A stretch of 64,000 nucleotides of DNA from Rhynchopus sp. YZ270_cl-10 (GCA_964035575.1 OZ037860.1:582689-646688), one strand, 5' to 3'; positions 1 through 10,978 are shown, counted from the first letter of the stretch. Made by a program: numbers and translations. The notes: generated by a model not told the origin, from the letters alone.

Positions 1-1830
1 CGTGAACCACGTCTCTGCCCATGCCTTTGCAACACCGACCTGGTTTTCGAGGTAGCCTGTCTTGTCGAAGCCGTTGTGCCCGTAGGGGAAGCGGTTACAC
101 GTTGCCGGCTCCTCGCAGGCGTATGTTTGCTCTGAGTTCGACGACGACGACCACGAGCCGTAGCACTTTGAGTAGTACAGATACGATTCGTTGTTCTGCG
201 GCAGGCGCAGCTCGTCACTGAGAAAGGCATCGTTTATGGAGCAGGAGTCGGGTCGCACGCGGAGCGTTCGAAATCGGACAGCACCGATGAGGTACTTTCC
301 ACCAGACGTCGGAGGCTTGCGCACTTGGTTCCCTCGCTCGCCACCAGCACCAGGGAACAATGTCGGGAAGAGCACACCCATCGCCCAGTCGTTCCAATCC
401 CCAGCGTTTGCTATATCCGCATATCGCTTTGCAACCTTGAGTATGCCGACGTTCGGATCGCACTTCTGTTCTGTACCAGGTATTTGCCCGCGAGGGTTGT
501 CCCATGGCGTGCCATCTGGCAAGGTGCACCAGGGTTGTCGTATTATCTCCTTGCCCTCTACAACGTCGACAGCGGCCTGTGTGATGAAGAAGGTCTGCTC
601 GACCTCGCGGTTGACGAGGAAGAAGAAGATGAACATAATGAGGAACGGAATGAAGATGATGCCGTCCAGGACAAGCTGGCTGCTCTTCACCTTGAACTCA
701 AGCTTGTCAATCACATAGTTGATCGGCAACGCATCATAGTGGAAGATCGCCTCACGCGGGTCCATCTTGACCAACGCCTTCTTCTTCTCATTTGTGTAGT
801 ACTTCTTCTCATTGCGGTCCCGATGCGACTCTTCCTGCTTCCGTTTGCGCTCCTTCTTCACCTTCTCTGGGTCAAATGGGATAAACTGTGTGATCGGCTG
901 CTTCTGATCCAACAAATTCGTTACATCCCATCTGTTGATATGTTTGTCAAATGATGAGGTACAGAGCTGGTTGTTTTGCAGTGTCATGGAGGTCACAGTT
1001 TTTTCGTGTCCAAAGAGCACTTCTTTGACTTGCCATGTGTCCATATCCCAGACAGCGACAGTACCGTCCTTGGAGCATGAGAACAGTGTAGAGGAGGCAA
1101 CGAGGAGGCCTCGGACCTGGCCTTGGTGGCCAAGAAGGACACGGCAGCATTCGACCTTGCCGGCAGGGTCGTTCCAGACTTTGATGGTTGAGTCTGATGA
1201 TCCGCTGATGAGCTGTCCCTGCGAAGTGAGCTTCACAGACCACACTGCATCAGTGTGCGCATCAATCTGCTGAATGCACTTCCTTGCCGCAATGCTCCAG
1301 ACCTTGATAATACACTTCGACCCCGAAAACAAATACCGATCCGACGTCGTGATGCAGTTCACCGCGGACTTATGCCCTTTGAAGGTGAACACACACTTCG
1401 CGGTGTTTGTGTTCCACTGTTTGATTGTTCGGTCGTCGGAGGCGGAGAAGAGACCGGTGCCGTAGTCGCTCGGCATGATGGAGAGTGCGGCGACGAGACC
1501 TTTGTGGCCGATGTAGGTTTTGATGCAGTCGAAGGTAGAGATGTCCCACTGGAGGATGGTGAGGTCTGCGCCTGCTGTGAAGATGCCGAGGTTGTTGTAA
1601 GTGATGGCAAGGACGGAGTCGGAGTGGCCGACAGAGCCGGGCAGGTTCGCCTCAAGAGCGGCCAGCACCTCCTCCTGCTTGCCGTTGCGTGGGTCGTAAA
1701 CGTGTACGTCTCCTCCACCCGAGCCGCCCACAAAGAGGCGCCCACCTGGCAGCGCTGCCATTCCGTACATCCGCTCGCCCGTCAGCCATCGTGCTGCAGG
1801 GATTCGTTGCTTTCGTGGTTCCGTAGCCAT
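1..1830 (-). CDS. WD40-repeat / polycystin (PKD2-type channel) fusion, C-terminal part beyond the left edge
   Basis: The frame is open for 610 codons from the ATG at 1830 to base 1, so the gene runs off the window. Residues 1-304 are about six WD40 blades (GH...WD/WN pairs such as SDDRTIKQWN near 131 and SKDGTVAVWD near 253). Residues 318-352 are a lysine/glutamate-rich linker. Residues 386-406 are one strongly hydrophobic segment. After it comes a stretch matching the extracellular polycystin (TOP) domain: GAVRFRTLRVRPDSC at 516-530 corresponds to the PKD2 region LLGVPRIRQLRVRNGSC, and Cys530 and Cys556 sit where the PKD2 disulfide lies. PKD2 proteins are cation channels of cilia and other membranes, with six membrane segments; only the first is in view. 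The pore and C-terminus are not visible, so channel function is inferred. The WD40 part would face the cytoplasm. No intron is needed. Confidence 0.85.
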   Translation of the reverse strand, partial: MATEPRKQRIPAARWLTGERMYGMAALPGGRLFVGGSGGGDVHVYDPRNGKQEEVLAALEANLPGSVGHSDSVLAITYNNLGIFTAGADLTILQWDISTFDCIKTYIGHKGLVAALSIMPSDYGTGLFSASDDRTIKQWNTNTAKCVFTFKGHKSAVNCITTSDRYLFSGSKCIIKVWSIAARKCIQQIDAHTDAVWSVKLTSQGQLISGSSDSTIKVWNDPAGKVECCRVLLGHQGQVRGLLVASSTLFSCSKDGTVAVWDMDTWQVKEVLFGHEKTVTSMTLQNNQLCTSSFDKHINRWDVTNLLDQKQPITQFIPFDPEKVKKERKRKQEESHRDRNEKKYYTNEKKKALVKMDPREAIFHYDALPINYVIDKLEFKVKSSQLVLDGIIFIPFLIMFIFFFLVNREVEQTFFITQAAVDVVEGKEIIRQPWCTLPDGTPWDNPRGQIPGTEQKCDPNVGILKVAKRYADIANAGDWNDWAMGVLFPTLFPGAGGERGNQVRKPPTSGGKYLIGAVRFRTLRVRPDSCSINDAFLSDELRLPQNNESYLYYSKCYGSWSSSSNSEQTYACEEPATCNRFPYGHNGFDKTGYLENQVGVAKAWAETWFT

Positions 1831-2862
1831 GTTGTGTCGTGCTGTGTGAGGGTAGGTGGGGTAGGTGGATGGGATGGGTAGTGTATCTGATGCGCAAATC
1901 GCATTCTAGATGCAAAAAGAGTTGGGAATGGAAGGTTGCAAAAGGGCAACTCCCTTTGTAGACTCTGCGTAATGGAGCTGCAGAGGGAGGAATTACTCTC
2001 ATTGGCAATTGGCGGAAATGGGATCCATAAGAGACCTTGAAAAGAGGGTCAGAAAAGTTGTTCGTTGAGAAAAGAGGGTGGGCTGAGGGAAGGGTGTTGT
2101 TGTTGTCAGTTCTTGCTTTCACTCTTGAGACACGGACCAACACCGAAAACCTGAAGAACAAAGAAGGGTTTGACAAACAAAGGGGGGAACTTTGATATGG
2201 AAAAAGGGGGTGACCAAGTGTACCTGAGTACATACTTGCAGGGTGCATGCCATCCAGCCGCACATGCTCCTTTGATACAGGAAACACACAAGGCAGCATG
2301 AAAGGTGCACGCTTCTGCACATGTGAGGTTCACTTGGTGGATTGAGGCATAAAGACAACAAAGGCAAAATGAATCGAAAATGAAAATGAAAATGGTGGTC
2401 CACAGTCGTGCACCAAGAGTGTGTGGGCCACCGAATCGGAAATAAAACCCAGCGTTGCTCCTTGAGCACACAGTGGGTACGTTTTGGTATTAAATTGATG
2501 TGCTATTGATGCATGCCGTCAAAACATATGGGATAAACCAACAGTTTGTCAGCACAAAAACAACACAAACAATGGGTGCAAAAACAAACAATTTGTAAGA
2601 TGAATGTGCCTCTCGTGCGCACACATCTCAGAATAATAAAACAAGAAATTGGTCATACTCAAAAAAAGAAAAAGAAACCACCACAAACAAATGGGGTTTA
2701 ATACAAAAAAAGAACCCGAGGGTGAGGGAAAGCCTTCTTAGGATCCGACCTTCGGGGTCTTTTTTCATGGATACGTTTAGTTTATTTTGTTTGTTCTCTT
2801 GATGTGTCTGAATGAAACATTGTATTCGGCCACACCAGAGAACCCAACTCTCGCCTCTCCTT
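1831..2862. other. Intergenic region between the polycystin fusion and the protease gene
   Basis: No convincing protein gene on either strand. It is rich in A runs and T runs. It holds one member of a short hairpin motif (minus strand CACGAGAGG, 2609-2617), flanked by TGTG/CACA that can pair; an almost identical block lies at 19030-19060. It contains the 3' flank of the protease gene and the 5' flank of the polycystin gene. Confidence 0.5.
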
Positions 2863-3858
2863 TCAAACAACCGAATGGAACGCATCCATGGCAACACCAC
2901 ATTTGTTCTGCCCACGCACAATGCGGTAGTAACCATCCTCCCCGAAGTTTGTGGACCAGGAGTTCTTGATCTTCCAGTAGTCAACACCTCCTTCTGTCCC
3001 GAAGCCAACAACAAGCACAACGTGGTTGATGGTGGTGGGCGAGCAGCTTCCGGCCTTGGGGGAGTCAATGCCGCTTTTGTAGTCCTGCATGCCTGCTGCG
3101 TCCATTGCAACGCTGATGGGTCCTGCCTTGACCAGCTGTGTGGCAATATCCGCCTCTGTCGACGCATTGCTTGACACCTGGTACCACTTCGAGATGTTCG
3201 CCACCTCCTTGTGGTTCACCTCACACTTCGGCACCGCACCATGCAGCGACACATACGGGTAGTCCGCCTCAGACGCAATCCCGCCATTCTGGATCACCCA
3301 ATCAAACGCACGGTACTGCCAACCCCCGTGGCACCCTTCGTTCGTCGTCTCGCAAGAAACCAGCTGCTGCTCCGACAGTGCCTCCAAATCATGACCTGCA
3401 AGAAACCAGGTCCCCTCAATGTCTCCCGTCGTTCCAAAGGACCAACAGCTGCCGCAGAGGCCTTGGTCCTTGACGGGGGTGACGGCACCTTTTGTGGTCC
3501 AGTCAAAGTCAGTGTAGTTTGCTGTGGCGTGCTCGGGGAAGCGTTTGCAGGCGGGGCAGGCGGCGGTGGCACGGGGTGCGTCGGAAGGCAGGGCACGCCC
3601 ACGGGCACGCGCATAGGTGTTCTTGAAGTCCTCCGGGGTCATATCGCTGTACTGCGTGAGGCCGGATGCAGGGTTGCCTGAGGTAGCGACCCTGGCAAGG
3701 GATGCCTCAAAGGCAGCGAAGCGCGCCTCTTCCTCAGCTGCCGTGTACGTCTTCTTGAAGTGTGTCTTGTACAGCGCAAAGCTGACCTCGTTCTGCGTGA
3801 GTGCCTGCACCGTGGAGGTGCAGTGGAGGGCTGCAAGGCCAGCAAGCATTGCCTTCAT
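2863..3858 (-). CDS. Cathepsin L-like cysteine protease (papain family C1A)
   Basis: A complete 331-residue preproenzyme. Residues 1-20 form a signal peptide. Residues 26-85 are an I29 inhibitor prodomain (LYKTHFKKTY, then GLTQYSDMTPEDF). The mature enzyme begins near 118 (DFDWTTKGAVTPVKDQG). The active site is complete: Gln132 for the oxyanion hole, Cys138 in CGSCWSF, His279 in INHVVLVVGFG and Asn299 in IKNSWSTNFGE. The conserved cysteine region GCHGGW is at 176-180. Length and order are typical of cathepsin L-like lysosomal or secreted enzymes, without the C-terminal extension of kinetoplastid cruzipains. The start is supported by the signal peptide. The ATG lies 49 bases left of the assembly gap, so its promoter region is mostly missing. 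No intron is needed. Confidence 0.95.
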   Translation of the reverse strand: MKAMLAGLAALHCTSTVQALTQNEVSFALYKTHFKKTYTAAEEEARFAAFEASLARVATSGNPASGLTQYSDMTPEDFKNTYARARGRALPSDAPRATAACPACKRFPEHATANYTDFDWTTKGAVTPVKDQGLCGSCWSFGTTGDIEGTWFLAGHDLEALSEQQLVSCETTNEGCHGGWQYRAFDWVIQNGGIASEADYPYVSLHGAVPKCEVNHKEVANISKWYQVSSNASTEADIATQLVKAGPISVAMDAAGMQDYKSGIDSPKAGSCSPTTINHVVLVVGFGTEGGVDYWKIKNSWSTNFGEDGYYRIVRGQNKCGVAMDAFHSVV

Positions 3859-3906
3859 TTTGAAGATTAGGTTTGTCTTGTTTGTTGTGGAACTGTGGTG
3901 TGGTGG

Positions 3907-4106
3907 NNNNNNNNNNNNNNNNNNNNNNNNNNNNNNNNNNNNNNNNNNNNNNNNNNNNNNNNNNNNNNNNNNNNNNNNNNNNNNNNNNNNNNNNNNNNNN
4001 NNNNNNNNNNNNNNNNNNNNNNNNNNNNNNNNNNNNNNNNNNNNNNNNNNNNNNNNNNNNNNNNNNNNNNNNNNNNNNNNNNNNNNNNNNNNNNNNNNNN
4101 NNNNNN
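3907..4106. other. Assembly gap (200 Ns)
   Basis: A run of exactly 200 undetermined bases. It removes the 3' part of the gene that starts at 4417 and the upstream region of the protease gene. The round length suggests a placeholder, so true spacing is unknown. Confidence 0.99.
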
Positions 4107-4417
4107 GCCTCGTCGAAGCAATGCTTCAGGTCCTTGATGTACTCCTCATCGTCAATCTGGATCCAAATCACACCATTGCTCACACCCAGCACTGTTGCCT
4201 TCTTTCCCATCCACTCGCCCTTCGTGATCAGCACCCGGTCATTGTGGAAGACGCCAAAGCGCTCACAGCTCTCCTCTGTTGTGTCGAATGAGAAGTCCCC
4301 AAACGCACTGCTCCACGTGAAGTTCGTGCGCTGGATCCCTCTGTGCCCCCACGGCTGCCGGGGCGACGTAGGCGGCGATGTGTCTGTTGTTATACTAGGC
4401 TTAGTCGGGGTGTTCAT
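4107..4417 (-). CDS. Unknown protein, N-terminal 103 codons only (cut by the gap)
   Basis: The frame starts at the ATG at 4417 and enters the N run at 4106. The first 25 residues are low in complexity and rich in Thr, Ser and Pro. Residues from about 33 look folded (NFTWSSAFGDFSFDTTEESC). A segment near residues 65-90 (VLITKGEWMGKKATVLGV, then IWIQIDDEEYIKDL) resembles a KOW- or SH3-like small barrel, but the match is by eye only. I do not recognise the family. Because the protease gene begins just left of the gap, this gene must end within the missing sequence or be spliced there. Confidence 0.55.
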
Positions 4418-4694
4418 TGTGTCCCCGTGGTGGTGTTTGGGTGGGGTTGTGGGTGCTGAGAGGGGGCTTGGTGATTAAGGGAGGAGAAGGAGAGGGAGGG
4501 TGTACTCTGATGGTAACGTACATCAGTGAGGGGTTGGGTGAGGGGAGAGAGAGAATAGAAAATGTGGAACGTGTGCATGACTTTTTGTGATCTGATTTTG
4601 CTTAGCCCTTTTTTTTTGTCATGATCGAAAACCCCCACTACCCCGAAAAAGAAAGAGAGAAAAAAAATGATTTTTTAGCAAAGCTGCGACCTTC

Positions 4695-6343
4695 TCAATG
4701 TTTCCAAATGCGCACCTGTGATAAGGGGGGTGTATTGCAGAACGGAGTTTGCTTTTATGGTGCATTACAAGCCTGAATAGCTGTATTTTGGTTTTGAACT
4801 GTAGTAAATTCCGGCATACCGTCTTATCCTTCGACCCAGAGCACGCCGTCAGACCATCGGGCGACCAATCGCACGCGAAGACTTCGTCTGCGTGGCCGGG
4901 AAGGTCGTTTATGAGCTTCTTTGTTTTCATGGACCAGAGCTTGAGTGTGGTGTCCTTGCTGCCCGAGAGGATCTGCCTGGAGTCGATGGACCAGGCGACG
5001 TGGTAGATGGGCGCCACGTGTCCACGGAGGTTTGCCACAAACTTTCCGTCCTTTGAGTTCCAGAGCTTTACGGTCTTATCGAAGGATGCGGACGCAATGG
5101 TCTTCCCGTCAGGCGAGAAGGACACCTGGCACACGACACCCTGGTGTCCAGTAAGACGTGCCACAGGCTTCGATGACGACCCAGGCGTCCACAGGAACAG
5201 CGTGTGGTCGTCGCTGCACGACACAACACGCTCCCCCGCCGCACCCTCATCCTCGACCACAGCGTTGTAACGCTCCAGCGCATATGCCTGCGCCTCCTCA
5301 GGCTTCTCAAAGTTCTTCTCCATATGGTCGTAAGCCCCCGACCGGATCACCAACTCTGTGTTCAAAGCAAGTGAGTTGACCCAATGTGCGTGCCCCTCAA
5401 GCTTCTTAGTCGGCACACCCGTCTTGTCGTCCCACACCATAACAGTTCTGTCCTGCGAGGAGGTGTAGATGAGCCCCAGCCCACCCCACTTCACGGAGGT
5501 GACAGACGCGGTGTGGCCGTTGAGTGTGACCTCGCACTGCGACGCCTTTGCCTTGGTCACCTTCCAGATCTTTGCACTTCCGTCCTTGCTGCACGACACC
5601 ACTCTGTCGCAGGCAATATTCCGGTGGAACGGCTCCCACGACAGCCCGTTGATGAATGCCTTGTGGCCCTTGAACTGCGCGAACAGCTTTGTCCCCTCCC
5701 AGATGCAGACAGTTTTGTCCTTCGACCCTGACGCTAAGTACTTCCCGTTCGCAGACCACGCCAGTACCTGCACCCACTGGGTGTGCTGGGTGAGCGTCGC
5801 CATCGGTGTCTGTGTGTTGAGATCCCACAGTCTGATGGTGGTGTCACCTGAACCTGTCGCGAGTCTGTCGCCTTCTGGCGAGAATGAGCAGACCAGCACG
5901 GCCTCGGAGTGCCCAGACAGCGCAGAGGTGCAGCGGGTGATGGAGCGCACCTTGAAGATGGCCTGTGGTCGGTAGGTGATTTCGTAGACACGCTCTGTGC
6001 TGATCTTCATGGGCACCTGGCCAAGCATCTTCTGTGTGACCCTTCGTCCCTCGGACTGCATCTTTGCAAGCCACTCCTTGCCGGACACTTCCTTCAAGTG
6101 CCCAGAGAGCTGTTCCGTCACAATCTCGTCGCCGTCAAGGAAGAACGAGTACGGCACCGCACTGTCCTCCTGCTTCAGCAGGTTGTTCACAAGGCTCTCC
6201 ATCTGTCCCGTCTGCACGTCGACATTCAGCTGCACCTTGGGTCCAGTCTTCTCGCCCTCCTCGTTAACAAACTGGGCATACAACGTCTGCTCGTTGCTCG
6301 GGGGGACCGGTGCCTCTTCCATTTTCTCTCCTTTCCTCTTCAT
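4695..6343 (-). CDS. NLE1: Notchless homologue NLE1/Rsa4, ribosome 60S assembly factor (one intron)
   Basis: Two exons, 6343-4820 and 4715-4695, give 514 residues, close to the usual length. The N-terminal NLE domain (about residues 18-90, LYAQFVNEEG through the GHLKEVSGKEWLAK region) in known proteins binds the MIDAS domain of the Rea1/Midasin AAA ATPase, which removes assembly factors from pre-60S particles in the nucleolus. It is followed by an eight-bladed WD40 propeller to the C-terminus. The second exon encodes only the last six residues (VRIWKH) and finishes the final blade, which the unspliced frame does not do; this is strong support for the 104-base intron. I chose the ATG at 6343 (MKRKGEKMEE); the one at 6322 would also keep the NLE domain. 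An in-frame ATG at 6451 adds a low-quality extension and is less likely. Confidence 0.93.
4716..4819 (-). other. Spliceosomal intron of NLE1
   Basis: Starts GTATGC and ends TTATCACAG on the minus strand; 104 bases, phase 0. Removing it joins KDKT to VRIWKH, restoring the expected last WD40 strand followed by a stop codon. Confidence 0.88.
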
Positions 6344-7454
6344 TGCTTTGTTGTGTATTGTTCTGTGGCGTAGGTTCGTTGCGGTTGGTTTGGGTAAAAC
6401 ATTAGAAAAAAAAATAATGGGTGAATGGGTGTGTTGCCAAATGCTTGTCAAATCTCGAGATCAATTTCGGTAAGTTTTCAGGAAAGTATGTCACGCAAAT
6501 AGCAAAGGGAAAAAAAAAAACAAATCTCGGAAGTCCCGACGCTCCAAAGGACCACCTCCACGACTTTGTCGGATACTCCCCAAGGGGTGGGGTCACTCAG
6601 AGGACCCCTAGAGAAGATGAACGGTACAGAGGACCAGTCATCCTACGGGTGCTATCGTGATCTCTACAGATACGTGCACCTCGCCTAAAAATGGGGGAAG
6701 TTTATAAAGATGAACCTAAGCCTCTCTTACTTGGTCACCTTGAAAAAAAAAAAAAAAGAGCCGGAGCGCATTGCCCAGGAATTGGTTGCCCAGTTCTCAC
6801 GAAAGCGAAAGAGCACACAGCCATGCAGACCAGGGACTGTCATTTCTCTTTCTCTTCAAATCTGTTTTTTTTTGTTTTTTGTTTTGCTTTTTTTTTTGCA
6901 TAACGCCATAACCCTCTGTGTAGAGAAACACAGAGCACCTCGGAAGAAGGTCGGCACTGCAAAAGAAAACCCGAAACAGCCTGGTGCCGAGCCTCTCGTA
7001 TCTTAACAGGAGAAAAGTTGGTAAGACGCAAGCCTAAGTCATTCGTGCTAAGTCACTTTCATATTGAAATAAAAAAGAGAGAGAAAACAGGTAAGATGAA
7101 TCTAAACCTCGTGTGTAGTCATCTAAAAGCCTGACCTCCCTAAAAAAAGTTTTTTTTACTTGAAATACAAAGCCTTCTCGTGACAGAGTACCTAAAAAAT
7201 GGAAACGTTTGAAAGATTTTTTGTTTTGCTTGTTCTGGTGTTTGTTTGTTCGCCCAGGATCAGGTCAGGATAGGGAAATACTAGTCACCGGGCGAAACAA
7301 ATTTATTCTTTTTTTTTGGTCTGGCAATCATCGTCCAAAACGTATTTTTGTTTTTTTTGAAAAACTGCTTTTTGCTTTTTTTTGTTGCTTTTTTTTGAAA
7401 ATATGTATGTCACGGTGGCCCACACGGAGTACCTTACGCACACTGGGCGGCCTC
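6344..7454. other. Intergenic region with several short hairpin motifs
   Basis: No protein gene is supported. Long A and T runs dominate. At least four relatives of a minus-strand motif, AAGC-ACGAGAG-GCTT, lie near 6712-6742, 7027-7058, 7097-7125 and 7165-7195; some can pair their AAGC and GCTT arms. A further block at 6560-6610 (GGATACTCCCCAAGGGGT) recurs in similar form near 32912. Confidence 0.5.
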
Positions 7455-10400
7455 TCACTCCTCGTCATCGTCATCCTCCTCCTTCACCATGTGCACCAGC
7501 AACTGTAGATGAATTGGCGTGTTTCGTTTTCCTCCCCCTTTTCCCCTTTCATACCTGGCTCCTACCCGCAAACCTAAGCTCCGCAAGCGTACTCCCAAAC
7601 TCTCCTTCAGTGTATTGCTGTGAATTGAAATATAACAACACCCCCCCCAAAAAAAATTTTTCATTCAAAACCAAAAAGCCTACAACATACGTGTCTGGGA
7701 AAGGAGGACATGAAGGTGAAGTGTTGTTCTGCGAGAGGGGGGTGGTGGGCTGTCACATGGGACTTGACTTCGTCGAGGGTTTGCGAGGACTGGAAGGAGG
7801 CCACAAGCTTTTCGCCGGTGGGCATTTGGAACTGCACTGTGAGGGTGCCGGGGGTGGGCGAGGGTGCAGCCACAACCTTGGACGCCTCTGCCGCCACGGC
7901 AGTTGCCATCCTGCGCCGCTCTGCCTGCTCCTCGCGCTGCTCTCTGAGGTCACGTTGTATGCGCTGCTTCTCCTCCTCTCTCGCAGCACGCTCCCTCCGC
8001 ACCTCGCGCATCTCCCTCTCCATCCGCGTCTTCCGGTCCTCCTCCTTCCCCTCCTCAATCTCCTTCCTCAACTTCTCCCTCGCTAGCAAGTTCGCCCCGG
8101 TTGTTCGTCCTAAGACTTCGTCCCGCTCCCTTTGCTTTGCTTCCCTCTCTTCTTGTTGTTCCTTCCGGTGTCGGTCAATTTGCCGCTTGCGATGCTCTTC
8201 AGATTCAGCTTCGGTGCGGCTCCGAACCTCTTCGTTGTGCATCACACTCTTTGCGGTCCCGGTGTTCCCAAAGCGTTCTGCGTACAATGCTCTGCGAGCT
8301 TCAGCGGACATCTCCTGTTGTTGTTTCTGTGGAGACGGTGCAGATGGTTGTTGTTGCTGTTGTTGCTGTTGCTGTGCGCGCACTGCCGCCACATTCCCTT
8401 CAACGTTGCTCAACAACCCTCGTCTCGCCTGAAGAACATTTGATGAGCGAGCTTCAAGCCGAACTGCGCTTGCATCGAATTCATACCACACCCGGACAGC
8501 GCTCTCTGCCTGCATCAACCCACGCCCCTCCATTTGGAGGAGCTCGAGGATGTGGATGCATAGGGCGTGGTCGGAGTTTGGTTGGAAGCGTTTGGGCATG
8601 GAGGCGATGTGGTGGCGTTCTGTGGTGGCGGTTTGGCCGCGTTGGATTTCAGGGGAGACAGCGCAGACTGTTACACGGGTTTCGCCCTTTTGGCAGGAGA
8701 AGCGGAGTGGAACTGAGCGGATTGCGAGGGCACTAAGAAGCTCTTTGCTGGCGGCGGTAAAGTCGACGACAGCCTGCGCATTGATGGCAGCTCCACGGTA
8801 CAGCGAGACGCGGCGTGACAGAGCAGTGAGGTTCGCCAGCAGCTCCTCCCGCACCGCACTGTCCATCGCCACAGACCCACCACGCAGCGCAGCCAACAGC
8901 TCCGGGGACGGCTCGATGCTCACCTCACAGCTCTGCCTCGACAGCCATGCCTCCAAAACAGACGTCCCCACAACCGTCTTATCAAGCGTAAAACCCTTCT
9001 TATTCCACTGCAAATACAACACCGTAGCACCCCCAACGCTGTTCTCTGCGCCGGTTGTCTTAGTGTTGATAAGCTTCGGCGGGCCACCTCCTTGAGAGCC
9101 AAGCAACGCAAGTTCAAAGTTTGGGTCTGGTGAGGTTGCCTTCTCCGGGAGAAGGGCCTGGAGGCGTGCGACAGCGGGTTCGAGGAGGCTGGTGGCGCAG
9201 AGTTCGGAAGGGTCTACCTGCCATGACCCAAGGTATCTGCATTCCTCGCTGATCCGGTCAAAGAATTTGACGTGTACAAGGTTGTGGTGCTGTGGCGGTG
9301 ATGTGAGCAGTGCACTGAAATGCGGGGGTGCCTCTTTGTCGACTACAACCACCCCAAAGGGACCACTGCCGTATCCGAACACTGTGCTTAGGGTCAGATC
9401 TCCCGCAATGGGCGCGATGGGTTCCTGAATAGAGTAAATGTATTAAAAAGGTGCCCATAAAAGAAAGGAACATACCTGAAAGGTAAACATGCTTGTCTTC
9501 CATCTCAACCGCAAAAGGGTCGCCTCTGTGCCTGCCTGGGATGCAAGCAGACTGATCGGGTCGTTCAGGAAGAGACGGATTTTGCGTGGGCTGGCGAAGA
9601 GCGCGAGGGAGGTATCACTTTCAAGGGTTGACAGCGTGAAGACGTGCACTGTTATGTGCACAGGGTCGTGCACACCCCTGGCAGCAGAGGAGACTACGGC
9701 GCCTGCCACCGGTGTTGCGGCCACATTACTGCCATCACCACCTCCACTCAACGTCGCCCCCCTCCCCGGGAATGTCTTCCGACGTTCCGTATAAATATCT
9801 GAATAGTCAAGCACATCCACGTCATCCTTCGCACCCAACGTATCGTTGTAGAACGCACGGCTGTACCGTTCATAGGCACGCTGGGCACGCAGGTGCCGGG
9901 GCAGGTCCTGCTCCTGCTCGTCCTCCTCTTCCTCCTCCTCGTCGTCGACGTCCATGTCGCTGTCCTCGCTGGCAGAGGAGCTTGAGTCGTCGTCTTCGTC
10001 AGAGTCTGAGTCCACATCCATCCCCTGCAGGTCGTCGTCGTCGTCATTTTGGGCATATCCTGCAAATTCATCCGGCAAAACCGACTCAAACCTGCTTTTA
10101 AAATGCGCTGGGAGAATTGTGCCGTCCTGCTGCACCGGGTTTGGGTTTGTTGTGATCGAGAGATTGTGTGCAGGGGCAGCAAAGGTGTGCGAGGCGCTGG
10201 CAGCACTGTAGCTGGCGGAGACATTCCCGATGCGGATTTCGAACGTCACTTGGCCACGGTTTTCTGCAAGACGCTTCTTGATACGCGACAGGTCACGCCC
10301 TGAGCACGACACCTCCGCGGTAGGGTCAACACTGGACACAGACACTCCAAAACGGCTCCCCCGGGTGCACAACGTCTCCTCCGATAGGTGCGGCACATCC

Positions 10401-10978
10401 TCTGGTCGAGCCTCCGGGTGTGCCCTCAGGTACTTCCGCTGTCTGCGTGCTGCCGTTGCAGCGGGAACCCGTCCACGCCAGATCAACCTACACCTTCCGA
10501 CTGCGGTGTAGCGCACTGAGGCCGCACCAGACGAGCTTGCGTTCAATGAACGCAGTTGCACCAGAGGTGTTTCACCCATGGAGACGGTGACCTTCCAGGT
10601 ATGGCCATCTGCGTTGAACACGCCGTACCCTGTAGGAACGTTCATCACATCGCGGAGGATGGTCGAGTAGACAGGGCGGGGGCAGCCTCTGAGGCAGAGG
10701 TCCTTCAGCTTCAAGGAGGTGTCCACGCTGTCGACGTGCCCGGTGCTGTGCTGGCGGAGGTAGTCGTTGAGCGCAGGGATGTCGCCCCCCCAGCGGTGCC
10801 GGACCACAGCAGCCCAGATGGGCACCTCATACACCTCCATGCAGAACATCCGGCACGTCGACGCCACCTTCAAAAGGTCGCCCACATCCGCAAGGTACGA
10901 GATGATCTTCTGACACACATCCGAATCGAACAACTCCCCTGCAGTCCGCAATGGTGTAGTTGTGAGTGACATTTCCAC
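7455..10978 (-). CDS. F-box / UBX domain fusion protein (four exons, 1115 residues)
   Basis: Exons are 10978-9476, 9424-7691, 7617-7555 and 7502-7455. Residues 15-60 read as an F-box (LFDSDVCQKIISYLADVGDL, then STCRMFCMEVYEVPIWAAVVRHRW). Residues about 310-365 are a long acidic Asp/Glu/Ser tract. Exon 2 has a polyglutamine run and about 130 residues of charged Arg/Glu-rich coiled coil. Residues about 1028-1110 form a UBX domain: it starts LTVQFQMPTGEKL, has the loop motif FPRH at the exon 2/3 junction (UBX loops are usually FPR), and ends LAELRFAGRSQLLVHM, split across exons 3 and 4. F-box proteins bind Skp1 in SCF ubiquitin ligases; UBX domains bind the p97/Cdc48 unfoldase. Having both suggests a direct link between the two, which is inference. 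The last two exons are tiny but complete the UBX fold and end in an acidic tail. Confidence 0.88.
7503..7554 (-). other. Spliceosomal intron 3 of the F-box/UBX gene
   Basis: Starts GTATGA, ends TCATCTACAG; 52 bases, phase 0. It joins AGRSQ to LLVHMVKEE, giving the usual last strand of a UBX domain. Confidence 0.82.
7618..7690 (-). other. Spliceosomal intron 2 of the F-box/UBX gene
   Basis: Starts GTATGT, ends AATTCACAG; 73 bases, phase 0. Without splicing the UBX domain stops right after FPRH; with splicing it continues QYTEGEFGSTLAEL. Confidence 0.87.
9425..9475 (-). other. Spliceosomal intron 1 of the F-box/UBX gene
   Basis: Starts GTATGT, ends TCTATTCAG; 51 bases, phase 0. It joins MFTFQ to EPIAPIAGD and fuses two long frames (501 and 578 codons) without any change of phase. 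Confidence 0.88.

Noticed and set aside
191-1881. Several plus-strand frames over the first gene
   Set aside because: Mirror frames of the WD40-polycystin gene; the minus frame is open for 610 codons with clear domains.
2600-2630. Sarcin-ricin loop of LSU rRNA (ACGAGAGG)
   Set aside because: The universal AGTACGAGAGGAAC is not matched, flanks vary, and the motif occurs as isolated hairpins.
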